This document shows positions 25,163 to 35,567 of a stretch of 64,000 bases of DNA, in pieces. A program made the translations under genes and the position numbers. The notes beneath the pieces are model-generated. The model saw only the letters and a list, made by a program, of their open reading frames with translations, was not told the origin of the DNA and searched no databases. Source of the DNA: Paragorgia papillata (lineage: Eukaryota; Cnidaria; Anthozoa; Scleralcyonacea; Coralliidae). The first letter of the stretch is position 1. Every line of letters starts with the position of its first letter. The DNA lies in NCBI GenBank assembly GCA_035771165.1, contig JAWNZC010000351.1, positions 7,695,501 to 7,759,500 of the forward strand, read 5' to 3'.

Positions 25163-25917
25163 AATCTCGTACCCAGCGCCTGCGATCCTTTTGGCTACTA
25201 CCAAGAATCAGAGGCTCTGGGAAACTCCGATGAAACTCGTCATCTGATTGGTTAGTTTGAAAACAGTAAAATTTCAAAAAGTGTGCACGTCGCTAACTTG
25301 TTTAATCGATTTCTCGACGTTCTGTAACACATAATTAAACACGACAGACCCAAAATATAATTGAACACATGAAATAATTCAAAACAGCAAAAATTCCGAC
25401 AATTTACAAGTTAAAACTATTATTATTGTCGCTTCGTCCCCAAACAAACATCCATCGTCCGACTCGTCTCGTAATTCTTCGCAGTTTCGTCTCAGAACTT
25501 TAAAATTATATCAGAGAATACAAGGTCGATGTAGTTTAGCCAAAATTCCTGGCAGAAAGTACAATTTCTTACCTGAGCGGCTGAGCCGATTACTGCCGAG
25601 TGCTGACGGCGACGCGGACATTTAAAACACACTCGTCAAATCGTCTGGTTGACGATTTTGAGAAAAGCGAAGAAAGGCCATTTGTATCCATTGTATTGTC
25701 GAGAGCTTTGTAAAACATGTTGGGCCTTTTTTTATCGGTAAACAAATATTTTTCCTGGTCTTCGCACAAGCGAACGATCGTCGATGATTGTTACAAATTA
25801 TAGGGAACTGGGAACTGGGAACAAAAACCCAATTTTGGGGTCTTTTTCATCGGAGTTTCCCAGAGCCTCCGTTCCTTGGTAATGACCAAAAGGATCGCAG
25901 GCTCTGGGTACGAGATT
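25163..25917. mobile_element. inner MITE, AATCTCGTACCCAG ends
   Basis: The terminal inverted repeats are about 70 bp: AATCTCGTACCCAGCGCCTG and GATCCTTTTGG on the left, with CCAAAAGGATCGCAGGCTCT and GGGTACGAGATT on the right. Both inner arms carry GGCTCTGGGAAACTCCGATG. No coding capacity is visible. A related decayed copy lies at 32776-32955. Confidence 0.85.
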
Positions 25918-25924
25918 GATTTAG

Positions 25925-26330
25925 GGCATGTTTATATGGAGCCGAGTTACCCGGCAAGCCGAGTTGAAAAAAGATGAGTGCTTATATGAGACGAGTTACT
26001 CGGCAAAGCCGCCCACGCATTATAATGGTTTCACATTCCATGAGTAGTTTCCGATTGTCTTCATAAGTGGCGCGTGCGCTGTTGTGACGAATTCAACTCT
26101 GCTAGCCGAGTTACCCGGCAAGAAAGTGTTTATATGGGAATATTTTCATCCTGGCATGCCGAGATCTCGACTGTTTTGCTGGGATCTCGGCTAGCCGAGT
26201 TACCCGCCTGTCTCATATAAACACTCTGCCGGGATAGCATTGAATTTCTATACATGGCGGGTAACTCGGTTTGCCGAGTAACTCGCCTAGCCGGGTAACT
26301 CGGCAAAGCATGGGTATAGTTGTAGTCAAG
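25925..26330. mobile_element. MITE-like block rich in GCCGAGTTACCCGGC
   Basis: Repeated forms of GCCGAGTTACCCGGCAAG and CTTATATGAGACGAG occur in both orientations. The GTTTATATGAG-type words relate it to the elements at 40655 and 56698. The exact ends are not clear. Confidence 0.6.
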
Positions 26331-26763
26331 CAACGCCATCGTACGTCATCGTGCAAATGGTCTATTGCAATAATATTTTAGGAACACTTCTGCTACCATG
26401 CACGATGGTAAAAGAATGATCACTAGACATTAAAGATGTAAATATGAATGATAAATATACTATAGAGTTTAATAATAGATTTTTCTCAATTTTCCAATGT
26501 AAAATATTATTTACAATTAATCTATATAGCAGACGCATGGCAATGCATGTGTTGTACATATTCCACAAATCATTCACATGTATATGTTGTGCTTGCAATA
26601 GTTACACGCGTTGCGAGACAAGGTTGTACTAATTATTGCAACAATAAAAAGTGAAAAACTGCAAAGAAAAATAAAAGTTTAAAAACGAAAGTGTTCCATC
26701 AGGTACTCGAACTCTCTCGCCTTATTGGGGCCTCTCTTATTCATAGCGCAATCCTTGACACTA

Positions 26764-26931
26764 TAGAGCGTTTTCATCTGACGTCACGGCGGCCATATTG
26801 GTGTACCAAAACAATGAAATGGCGGCCATATTGGTGTACGGTATGGGAATTAGCTCTTTCTTATTCAAACATTTTGTATTGTTTCACCACCCCAATGGGG
26901 CCACCGATCACGTGAGTGAAAACGCTCTATA
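26764..26931 (+). mobile_element. CRE/YY1/E-box MITE, copy 3
   Basis: The ends TAGAGCGTTTTCA and TGAAAACGCTCTA are inverted. From left to right it contains TGACGTCA, two GGCGGCCATATTGGTGTAC blocks, CACCCCAATGGGG and CACGTGAG. It is flanked by TA. Confidence 0.85.
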
Positions 26932-26933
26932 GG

Positions 26934-27408
26934 TGCATAGTGTCATAGTCAATCGAGATATGGTCTGGAAACTCAGCTAAAGTCTTTGGTCTATCTTTTT
27001 GTTCGCCTTTATGCATTTTTGTGCACGGTATACGGTCACTGAACACATTGTATTTTAGTATAATGAACGAATTGTCCAATAGAGCGTTTTCACTCACGTG
27101 ATCGGTGTCTCCATGAAACAATACGAAATATTTGAATAAGAAAGAGCTAATTCCCATACCGTACACCAATATGGCCGCCATTTCATTGTTTTGGTACACC
27201 AATATGGCCGCCGTGATGTCAGATGAAAACGCTCTATAGCAACGTTTTAGTTCAATCACTCAACCGTGCTATTTAAATATTAATAAACCTAAAACAAAGG
27301 ATGTGCACGGTGTAAGGTACGGTTCAACATAAAATCCCAGCTTATTATAGGCGCTTTGAAGTTTGCCGAGTTTCCAGACCATATCTCGATTGACTATGAT
27401 GGTGTGCA
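26934..27408. mobile_element. host element split by MITE copy 4
   Basis: CATAGTCAATCGAGATATGG with TCTGGAAACTC at 26943-26973 is matched by GAGTTTCCAGACCATATCTC with GATTGACTATG at 27368-27398. The MITE at 27079-27238 sits inside. Confidence 0.7.
27079..27238 (-). mobile_element. CRE/YY1/E-box MITE, copy 4 (inverted)
   Basis: Nearly identical to copies at 26764 and 27758 but in the opposite orientation and slightly shortened near the AATGGGG block. The ends are AATAGAGCGTTTTCACTCAC and GATGAAAACGCTCTATA. Confidence 0.85.
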
Positions 27409-27537
27409 ACCACTCTCTTGAGATTAGAAGGACAAAGATATTTTCGCCATGTTAGATGAAATTATAATTGCAAATCATGAAAGACTTTTGTCAAATTCAT
27501 CCAACATGGCGGCAATGACGTAAGATGCACACCACCA
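27398..27537. repeat. palindrome with GGTGTGCA ends
   Basis: ATGATGGTGTGCAACC pairs with AAGATGCACACCACC, and inside GCCATGTTAGATGAA pairs with TTCATCCAACATGGC. Confidence 0.55.
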
Positions 27538-27757
27538 ATAACCACAACACGTCGCTATAGGAGGCTCAAACGACTTTCTTTTTACATGTAAAAAAGCTTT
27601 ATTTAACTCATCCCTGTCCAAACATTTCCCCAGAAATGAATAAAATCGTCAGGTGCTACAATAAAATAAGACAGGAAAGAGCTGAAAGATCTTAAAATAT
27701 TACCAGGGGTGCTATAAAAAGGGTACAAAGGGGAATCGAAAGGACATTGGGTTTGTA

Positions 27758-27926
27758 TATAGATCGTTTTCATCTGACGTCACGGCGGCCATATTGGTGT
27801 ACCAAAACAATGAAATGGCGGCCATATTGGTGTACGGTATGGGAATTAGCTCTTTCTTATTCAAATATTTTGTATTGTTTCACCACCCCAATGGGGCCAC
27901 CGATCACGTGAGTGAAAACGATCTAT
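27758..27926 (+). mobile_element. CRE/YY1/E-box MITE, copy 5
   Basis: The ends are TAGATCGTTTTCATCTGACG and GTGAGTGAAAACGATCTA. The body is almost identical to the 26764 copy, which suggests recent activity. Confidence 0.85.
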
Positions 27927-28485
27927 TGTCGACCGTAAATAATGATGGGAAAGATTACAAAACGGCAAATATAGATGGGGCACCAAGACTATTGAAAATC
28001 TTGAGATGTATTATCTTTGCTTTATCGTTGAAAGAAATGAGGTGGCTGTTGTGGTTTCCGCCATGTAATCTAAAATGTTTTTAAAATTGTTATACACACG
28101 CACGTGATGGTGATTTACTTTGACAATACATGTAACATTGTAGTTAAAAGACTTATTACACATGTTACATTTGCAACACATTTCATTCAACTTGTACTTA
28201 TACAATGACGACTAATGTAGCATTGCAGCTATATATAGGCAGCTTCTATAGACTTACTGGAACTGTTAAGAGTATTTATGGTAACACCACGTTTATTATT
28301 TATTACTTAGCTTTCAACCTGTTGATTCAGATCTTCATCACGCAGAGCAAATACTAACAAATTTGCGCTCTTGTTGCTGTATGATTTCTGATGTATGCAA
28401 GTGGTCGAGTGGGGCCTGAAAAGGCGCCGTTGAACTAGGCAAATTTTCTTGCAACCCAACGATGCATCGTTAATATATTTATCCA

Positions 28486-28517
28486 AATATATATATATTT
28501 ATATATATATATATATA
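28486..28517. repeat. (TA)n microsatellite
   Basis: Dinucleotide TA run with one interruption. Further TA runs lie at about 28758-28784, 29142-29155 and 29204-29229 around the SINE. Confidence 0.9.
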
Positions 28518-28752
28518 TGTGGGTACCGTGGGTACCTATTAGCGATAATGCAACGCTCACTACCCTTGTGGAAGTTCGAGCACTCTGGGTCCATGCGCAT
28601 TTCACGCTATCTGAATGTACTTCACCGATGCTGTCCCACATGCGGTTGTCACCGACGATCGCATGTGTAGAAGTAATTGATGAAATTCATTCAGATTGTT
28701 CCAAGCTACACTGATGAGCTGTAGTACAGCGAAACACCGTGTCTGTAGATTG

Positions 28753-28785
<33 letters not shown>

Positions 28786-28787
<2 letters not shown>

Positions 28788-29143
28788 AGGAATGAGGTGT
28801 TCTCCGAGTGAACAAAAGCATACCGGGCTGCAAGCGAAAAATTTGCTTGACCTATCAAAGGCGCTCTAGGCAGCCGCCATAGCCGACACAGTTCAGACCC
28901 CGGATCACAGCTAATTAAGATGTTAGGTGTTCATTTTATGGAGGGAGGAAAACCGGAGAACCCGGCGAAAAACCCTCGAAGCACAGGAGAGATCAACTGC
29001 AACTCTACTCACATGCAGTTCAAAGCTCGACAACGGGGTGATTCCCAAGCGGTCACCCATCCAAGTACAACCCCGTCTAACCAGGCTTAACTTTTTGGTG
29101 AGAGGCAGCGCGCTAACAGCACACGCCACCAGTGCTTCCCTAT
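28786..29143 (-). mobile_element. 5S-rRNA-derived SINE (hybrid head)
   Basis: Read on the minus strand, 29098-29037 contains GTTAAGCCTGGTTAG followed by TACTTGGATGGGTGACCG and CTTGGGAAT. This is the 3' half of 5S rRNA including the box C promoter element. Just upstream, 29137-29099 reads GGTGGCGTGTGCTGTTAGCG, which resembles a tRNA-type A box region. Downstream comes a block with GAGGGTTTTTCGCCGGGTTC and TCCGGTTTTCC, a tail module I associate with repeats in cnidarian genomes. It ends at a (TA)n tail. No open frame belongs to it. Confidence 0.72.
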
Positions 29144-29365
29144 ATATATATATATACACACAGTGCTCAAACACATCGAAATGTGGGAGCATGTACATGT
29201 TATGAATATATATATATATATATATATATGCATGTCAGAACAACTCACTGGCGACCAGTAGAAGTTGTGGATTCAGTTCCCGTTTCAAGTGCAGTGAACA
29301 AGTCCAAGCTACGAGTTACAATCCAATTACCTAAAACACTGTCATGTATGCACAGATGTTATACG

Positions 29366-29371
29366 TTTATT
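29366..29371 (-). promoter_or_regulatory. candidate polyadenylation signal
   Basis: AATAAA on the minus strand, about 240 bases after the stop of the small gene at 29609-30031. Confidence 0.35.
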
Positions 29372-29608
29372 TAATATTGGCAGTACTAAGATGGATATAA
29401 GTAAATCTAAGTATAAACATCTTTTATAGAAACGGTCTTGCAAGTACCAATTCTTTTTCGACGAGCGAGAAGAATAATTAATACGTCAATACCGACCAAG
29501 GTATCAGCCGAACCCTTCTCATTACGAGATTATTTAAATAAAGAAAAGCCCAGTGTCAATTAAAAAGCATACATGAAGTAATTGATCAAAACCACCAAAG
29601 TAGAAGTC

Positions 29609-30031
29609 TTAAAATTTCTTGTGTAAAACTCGCAAGAACGTTCTATCAGAGGTCGATTGTTTATTTTCAGCAATGCCGATCTTTCTCTGGCGTTCTTCCG
29701 ACTCCGTGGTAACTTCAGTCACGCCATAACGACGTCGTTTCGGTGGACTTGGGGGACACTGACCAGTCAAACAATTTTGATTCGTACTATTTTCGGGCAA
29801 ATCTTCCTTCACCATATCGTCGACAAGGCACGCTTCTTGCGGTGAACTTACAAGATATACAGTAGACTTGTCCCCCGGCAAGTGTCGGCGAAACGCAGAC
29901 TCTTTGACGTCGCCTGAATATCTACGTGTGCTACAATTAATTGCCGTCGTCTTTTCAGCGAATGGTATGCCGTCGAACGATTCAGTTTTCGCCACTGCCG
30001 AAGCTGACTTTGGATTCGTGTCCTTCTCCAT
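29609..30031 (-). CDS. hypothetical protein, 140 residues, single coding exon
   Basis: It starts at ATG 30031-30029 (MEKDTNPKSASAVAKTESFD) and ends with a stop at 29609-29611. The GTG-led extension of two codons upstream is not needed. I do not recognise the family. The protein is hydrophilic with no membrane segment or signal peptide. A PPSPPKRRRYG stretch near residue 93 looks like a proline-flanked nuclear localisation signal, followed by TESEERQRKIG. The C-terminus SDRTFLRVLHKKF is basic and hydrophobic. Support comes from length, non-repetitive composition unlike the AT-rich surroundings, and a downstream AATAAA. No splice partner was found. It could instead be one exon of a larger gene. 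Confidence 0.45.
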   Translation of the reverse strand: MEKDTNPKSASAVAKTESFDGIPFAEKTTAINCSTRRYSGDVKESAFRRHLPGDKSTVYLVSSPQEACLVDDMVKEDLPENSTNQNCLTGQCPPSPPKRRRYGVTEVTTESEERQRKIGIAENKQSTSDRTFLRVLHKKF

Positions 30032-31582
30032 CTTCACGTTTATATCACAGACGTGGGTTCCTCATTAAAATATCATTAATATCATTGACCAAAATTATAC
30101 GGTCACCGACGCAGCTGGAAAACAATATAGACGACAAAAGCTAATACGTACGCGTTCTTACCGGTACTCTGCCACAAAGCCGACAAGCAACCAATTCCGC
30201 AATAACGTTTATGCAGTGAATCTCCACTTTAATCAGTTATTATATATCAGTATTGTTAGATACAGACCTAATCTGATAATATAAGTGAACTCTTAAAGAA
30301 ATGTAGATTTCTATTTTTATATACACAGCCCATCTTGACATGCAGAAACAAACTGACATATACTGTCGCTCGTTGATGCGAAACTGTCATGCACATGAAC
30401 TTTATTTATATCACTTCACACACGAGTGGGTTGTGGGTTACTGGTTTTTGCGTCTTTTTAATTGCAGGCAGAGTTAAACCATAAAATTATATTCAAGTTT
30501 TTGCATTCAAACACAATAAATATAAAAATTGGCTCAGGCTTGTACAGTACATATTAAAAAAAAACAAAAATAAATACATGCATAGACACATGCATTCACA
30601 AACACTGACATATTGCTTAGCTTTTTTTGAATAAGTATAGACAGAACCACAATCATTAAAGCATGAAGACTTCAAGTCGCTTCAAGTAAGCTCGTCTGTA
30701 AAGTCGACTGTAGCAGTGATAGAGTTAAATGATATATGGGCTATAACTCTTTCACTGTTATTTTTCTCCATTGGACGAATAAAATAAAAGTCCACTGTAG
30801 TAGTGAAAGAGTTAAACTTGCATGAATTAGTCAATAACAGAAACATAGGTTGACACATGTTTTACCAAATAAACCGCTTACGGAAGACTTCATGCATATC
30901 AATTCAAAGTATACACATCTTGAATTTCCTAAGACTATAGGTGTAACGTATAATTTCAACACACGTGCACGCTAAAACTTACAAAAGCTAACAAAAGTGG
31001 GCGCGCAATGTGGCGGCGGTCGAACGAAAACTGAAGACGTGAGTCGCTGTAAGTTTTGCAATATTTCAATTATATCAGCCGGCCAGCTATTCGTATGCAA
31101 AACTGAACAGATGTTCAAGAACACCGCATAGAAAGATTATCGATTCGTTGATCTATATTAGAATAAATTAACAAAAATAAAAAATTCAAAACCATTGCGG
31201 GTTCTTGTGTTTGAGTGTTCGTGTTCACACCATTTGATCCGATGAACATATTCAGTTTTTTTTTCCAGGATTACGACGATAGAAAATATTGTCGGGCCCA
31301 GATGAAAAGAATTAATTTTTATATTGTCTACGGGCCTATCAACTGCTAAATAAAAAAAAAATCATAATTAAAAATGTACAAAGTTCAATTACACAACATG
31401 TTAATTTTTTTGTTTCTATTGGCGAGGTGTCTGAAATCGATTCCTATAGCGACTGTCCGTAAAAATAAGAATTTAATTATAAACTCGGGCGGGGGGGAAA
31501 TTATGCACAAGAAACTATATCCACAATATATAGTCCTATATTATCGAAGTATAAGAAGCTTTAATGCAGAACAAATCAACAA

Positions 31583-31955
31583 CATGACTACAATACTAGG
31601 CAGGCTGAACATGATTTCGTTCCACCTAAACCCAGTACAAATTATCTGAAAAGGACGTTTGGTTACAGAGGCTCAGTGGTTTGGAATAATTTATCCGATG
31701 AAATCAAGAGTTCATCGTCACTTTCAATTTTTAAAAGTAGATTAAGAAGTTATTGTGTAAATAATAGTATATAGTTGTTCTTTTCTATTTATTCCTTTGT
31801 TGTTTTGTATTTATTGTATTGCATATAGTAGACTTGTACATACTTTTATATTTGTAACTACTGGTGTGAACACACGGCCTTTTGGAAGATCACCATGCAT
31901 GTAATTAGGTGAAATAATACCGTGTTTTTAAATAAAGTTGAAGTAAGTAAGTTGT
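31583..31955 (+). pseudogene. 3' end of a CR1/L2-type non-LTR retrotransposon
   Basis: The frame from 31583 to the TAG at 31772-31774 reads HDYNTRQAEHDFVPPKPSTN, then YLKRTFGYRGSVVWNNLSDE, then SLSIFKSRLRSY. This is the characteristic C-terminal tail of CR1/L2/Jockey-like reverse transcriptase ORFs (YNTR..., WN.LP..I, S..FK..L). A non-coding 3' tail ending AATAAAGTTGAAGTAAGTAAG follows. The catalytic domain is missing, so the copy is 5'-truncated and dead. Confidence 0.85.
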
Positions 31956-32322
31956 AGTTTGAAGTACTGTTTAATAAAGGAGCAGGGGTGTTTTACCGAG
32001 GTATACTGAAGACACGAGGTGATAGCCAAGTGTTTTATACCTGATAAAATACGAACTGGGAGTTTAAAAACGGTTTTAAACACGACTGAACCATTTCGTA
32101 AGTTCATTGACGTACAAATTGACCTTGTGTAAGCGGTAAAATCCAGCAAGAAATTTACTGAAAACGGAAATCGTGTCTATATATAACATATTTTAAGACA
32201 TCGATCATTATTAAACATGCGTGGTTTCTTTTGTTTTTTCTTCATGAATTATTAACGAGTTCCTGAAAGTAGGCTTTAAAGTGCCTAAATCATGGTTGGG
32301 GATTTTACATATTTAGGATATT

Positions 32323-32556
32323 TGGGACCTTCTGGGAAGATTTGTAAAATACCTTCCTTTCCTAAAATTTCATCTACATGGACTTTTTTGCCGTTAAAGT
32401 TCACGGAAGTGACGTCAAAAGAGGAATTTGTCTATACAAAAACCACTTTACAGATTCCTCTTTTGACGTCACTTCCGTCAACTTTCACAGCAAAAAAGCC
32501 ACGAAGATGAAATTTTAGAAAAGGAAGATATATTACAAATCTTCTCAGAAGGTTCC
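32323..32556. repeat. palindrome with internal TGACGTCA-like sites
   Basis: GGGACCTTCTGGGAAGATTT is matched by AAATCTTCTCAGAAGGTTCC. The arms of about 105 bp include GGAAGTGACGTCAAAAGAGG and CCTCTTTTGACGTCACTTCC around a spacer of about 25 bases. Confidence 0.85.
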
Positions 32557-32775
32557 AAGAAACCCGCCCCGTCCCAGAGCGCCGGCTTTGCAGGCTAACA
32601 AACTTCTTTCCAGGATTTTCAAAGAATGTGGGAACCCTATACATACGACGTCAATGTCAAAACGTCCGCTCCTCCCTCAATACCTTATGCGCACTTCCCC
32701 ATGCACATATATATAATATTTCTTTGCAATCCCTAAAAATTAAAGTCACGTGTACAAAGTACGCGTTCACTCATT

Positions 32776-32955
32776 CTCGTACTCAGAGCCTGGGGTCCTT
32801 TGGTCAAGCGACAAGGACAATCGGCTCTGACAAGAAGTAGAATGTCGAGTTAAAAAAACGTGTGGATTTAAGCCAATCACCGTACTACTTTACTTCGTAC
32901 CGGCAAGCGAATGGCTCCTCGTCAACTTGTCGCTCGACAAAAGGACCGCAGGCTA
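32776..32955. mobile_element. decayed MITE related to 25163-25917
   Basis: CTCGTACTCAGAGCCTGGGG and TCCTTTGGTC on the left, with ACAAAAGGACCGCAGGCT on the right, match the termini of the 25163 element. It lies just beyond the stop codon of MRPL22, probably within or near its 3' UTR. Confidence 0.6.
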
Positions 32956-32974
32956 TTGTGTGTTCCTACTCTTA

Positions 32975-33195
32975 TTACCACCACGCATGGCTATTCACTA
33001 TTCTCGGTTGGTGCTCATCGTAGCGTTCAAACTGTGTCTTATCCTCACTTGTACGTCTTTGTTGTTTCGGTTTGGGTAGTCCTTCTTTGACGACGACGAA
33101 GTAATGCGTATAAGCCTTTCTCCCTGCACCAAACCTACCACGACCATGACGTATCATGTTCTTCTCGATGAATCCTCGACCAACGTAGGACTCCG
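32975..33195 (-). CDS. MRPL22: MRPL22 (uL22m), last exon
   Basis: After acceptor ATTTTGCTAG the exon contributes CG to complete an alanine codon, then encodes ESYVGRGFIEKNMIRHGRGR and FGAGRKAYTHYFVVVKEG, ending AWW-stop at 32977-32975. The (R)HGRGRxG...YTHYFVxxxEG signature is the conserved C-terminal beta-hairpin region of the uL22 family. The LPKPK-type tail marks the mitochondrial form. uL22m is a structural protein of the large mitoribosomal subunit; in bacteria the homologous extended loop lines the peptide exit tunnel. Phase 1 at the acceptor matches the donor at 34534. Confidence 0.9.
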
Positions 33196-33309
33196 CTAGC
33201 AAAATTATATCAACAATAACAAATGTTCATGGAAGTAACTTGATTTGCAAACCAATCTCTTTCAAATACACAAAAGACGTAAGTATAGGGTGTTACGATG
33301 GATATAAAA

Positions 33310-33450
33310 CAACTCATGCTAGCGGCCTAGGGCCGAGGCATTAGAAGGCTGCAGGTTCGAACCCTATCTGGAGCTCAGAAATCTTTTCTGAGTAATTGAG
33401 CTTGACGAACGTCCAACAAACGTCTGATACATTAATCCAAGTCAAAGTTT
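33310..33450 (+). mobile_element. tRNA-derived SINE, family with GAGCTCAGA hairpin
   Basis: A B-box GGTTCGAACCC lies at 33354-33364, about 35 bases after an A-box-like CTAGCGGCCTAGGG. It is followed by CTGGAGCTCAGAAATC and TTTTCTGAG, which fold into a hairpin. The same B-box plus CTGGAGCTCAGA block appears inverted at the window end (63940-64000). It lies in the last MRPL22 intron. Confidence 0.7.
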
Positions 33451-34184
33451 AAAGATAAATTTCTTATTCTTCAAAAAATCGAAAAGCGTCACGGTCACAC
33501 AAATGGGCATCACTTTTGATCGAATATCAAGTTTCATATTCGATGACTCATCTTTCTATATTCTTGCCAAACCCAGCGGCGATTTGTAAACAATTCGAAA
33601 GTATTTTGAAGGTTTATTACATGACCTTAACCTGTCTAAGTTTCGTATATCCTTGCGCAAATGACGCAACGATTTGTTTTAGAAAACAATGAAATATTTA
33701 TCATCTCAGTATAGTGTTTCTGTTGCAGGCTGCAGCTGTCACTGTGCATATGCAAGAATGCAAGCTGCTTTTATCTTATTCAACTGTTTCAGCATTTCGA
33801 TTTTTGACGCTAGTACTTGTATTACGTAGTACTCAATTGAAAAAGTTCGCTATTTCAAAGTATGTATAGATACCACATTCAGATAAATTATGGTTTTGAG
33901 ATACAAACTTGCAAGTCTGGTGGTATCACAACTTATAAAATTGATTTTGGATTTTGCTGCCAGGAGGAAAAATGCTTTATCTAGGACTGACACCAAGCTC
34001 GCAGACGTACCGGTACATGATACATTAAATAAAAATCGACACATGAATGAACTAAGTAAGAGTCATTCACCGAGAACCGAAGCTTTTAGCCAAATACAGC
34101 CCGAGGGGCCGCAAGTTTTTTTTTCAAAGCATATTCAAAATAAACGACATCGCCAATATTTTATCGCTTTTTGTTTAACCCTTT

Positions 34185-34217
34185 CACGCATGATTTTCCG
34201 AGACTTCTCTTCTTGAT

Positions 34218-34250
<33 letters not shown>
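34185..34250. repeat. AAAATCGTCTGGCGTTAGAC dispersed repeat
   Basis: GAGTAAAATCGTCTGGCGTT and AGACAGAGTAAAA, preceded by CCCTTTCACGC. Other members are at 27630-27690, 44088-44267 and 49525-49600. Confidence 0.6.
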
Positions 34251-34533
34251 AGATAAAGTTGTTCCACAACAACGACGCGCATGAAAGCGTTAATTAGTCA
34301 ATTATTGTTCAAAATTCAACATTTTTCAAGAACACGGGTCTTTTTCTACTCCATAGCCAGGCACTTCAACTTGTACCAACTTCCTCACGTTTTCCCGTCG
34401 CAAGAAACACGACCCCAAACCCACTCTATTTTGATTTATATATTTGAGAGTTTCCTAGTACATGGTCCTATCTACATTGTACGTACAATTAATATTTTGT
34501 ATAGATCAATTAGTTGTGTGTACATGTACATAC

Positions 34534-34603
34534 CAACCCACAATGTAGATACATCCAAGACGCCATGTTCAGTCTGAGCTTTCGCCTGGGTTTCCACAAG
34601 CAC
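34534..34603 (-). CDS. MRPL22: MRPL22 (uL22m), penultimate exon
   Basis: 70 nt between acceptor ACTGTCATCTTTCAG and donor GGTTG|GTATGT. It encodes VLVETQAKAQTEHGVLDVS and TLWV plus the first base of the next codon. It aligns with the EVLLEAQxxAxxxHNxxxxxLYIAES segment known from animal MRPL22. It starts in phase 0, matching the exon at 37284-37339, and ends in phase 1, matching 33195. It is only 23 codons and was found from splice sites. Confidence 0.85.
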
Positions 34604-34847
34604 CTGAAAGATGACAGTAAAGAATCGAGTTAAGACTTAAGAACACAAGAATTTCTATAGTTACTGCCGTTATACCTATAACAGCTAATTAACTTTTCGC
34701 TAATATGTATTTGAAGGCTATAGGTGCCAAAATGGGCAACGACATGACACAATATCTTGCTTCGCCAAGCAGATGTAACCATAGCAACATTGCAACGGGT
34801 CAACCCCAGGCATTTGTCACACTGATCATATCAGTGGAATTTGTTGA

Positions 34848-35565
34848 CTAATACTTACCACCTATACTCTGAATCGTAGATCTGTTTTTAAAGGGAGTGA
34901 TTGGGTGGAACAAACAAGCCAAACAGCAAAGGTGAACAATGCCACACACGTTATACAGCCCACAGTGCACGTCACAAATGTCACAGCTATAGTTACCAGA
35001 CTCATAGAAACCAACGTCAACTAAATTGACTCTTAATATTGCACGCCATCTGATCCACAATTCGACATGCGTTTACATCCAGCAAAGAGAGAATGCAACG
35101 CTACGTCACATCACTCTACGTCTCGCAACAGAGACGCAGCAACAGCAAATGATGTAAATATATATATACATTTGTCTATTTCCGATTTTGTAATAAAGAG
35201 TATAGTTGAAAGTGTAACGATGGGTATTAACAAAACTCTACTGCATGCTAATAGCTTTGTTGTACAGCCACAACAAATATCTACAATTTTACTCTGCAAA
35301 TATATTATCTAGTGCTTTTTAAATGGATTAGATTCTATATTGCTTGTACGTTAACGAAACGTTAGATTTTAAACGTTAGCTCTTACGCCCGCGAAGTACA
35401 CTGTACCTGGAGTACCAATATGGCCGCCATGCAGTGGCTTCAAAATGTTTACTTTTACCATAAAGGATGAGCAATCCAGTCGTATAGACATCAGTGGTAA
35501 AAACACTTCTTCGTAAAAAATAATTTTGACACGACGGTCGTTGTATTACAAATTATAAAATAAAG
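34848..35565. other. MRPL22 intron segment, no assigned exon
   Basis: A strong minus-strand donor (GTGGTAAGT) at about 34857 follows an open stretch to about 35020. One frame gives a Cys-rich peptide and another a hydrophobic one ending in a stop before the donor. Neither fits MRPL22, so I do not call a gene. Confidence 0.3.
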
Positions 35566-35567
35566 CG

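Larger units (their letters stand above)
24784..26382. mobile_element. outer element hosting three inner MITEs
   Basis: CCCAAAATATTGTTGCAATA with GGCCATTTGCACGATGACGT at the left is matched in inverse by ACGTCATCGTGCAAATGGTC and TATTGCAATAATATTTTAGG at the right (about 40 bp each). Most of the interval is taken up by the inner elements at 24890, 25163 and 25925, so this looks like an older MITE with later insertions. Confidence 0.65.

Noticed and set aside
34848..35060. Minus-strand open stretch ending at a perfect GTAAGT donor, Cys-rich in one frame and membrane-like in another
   Set aside because: It does not fit MRPL22 or join any neighbour in phase, and the hydrophobic frame stops just before the donor. 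It may be a chance open stretch.
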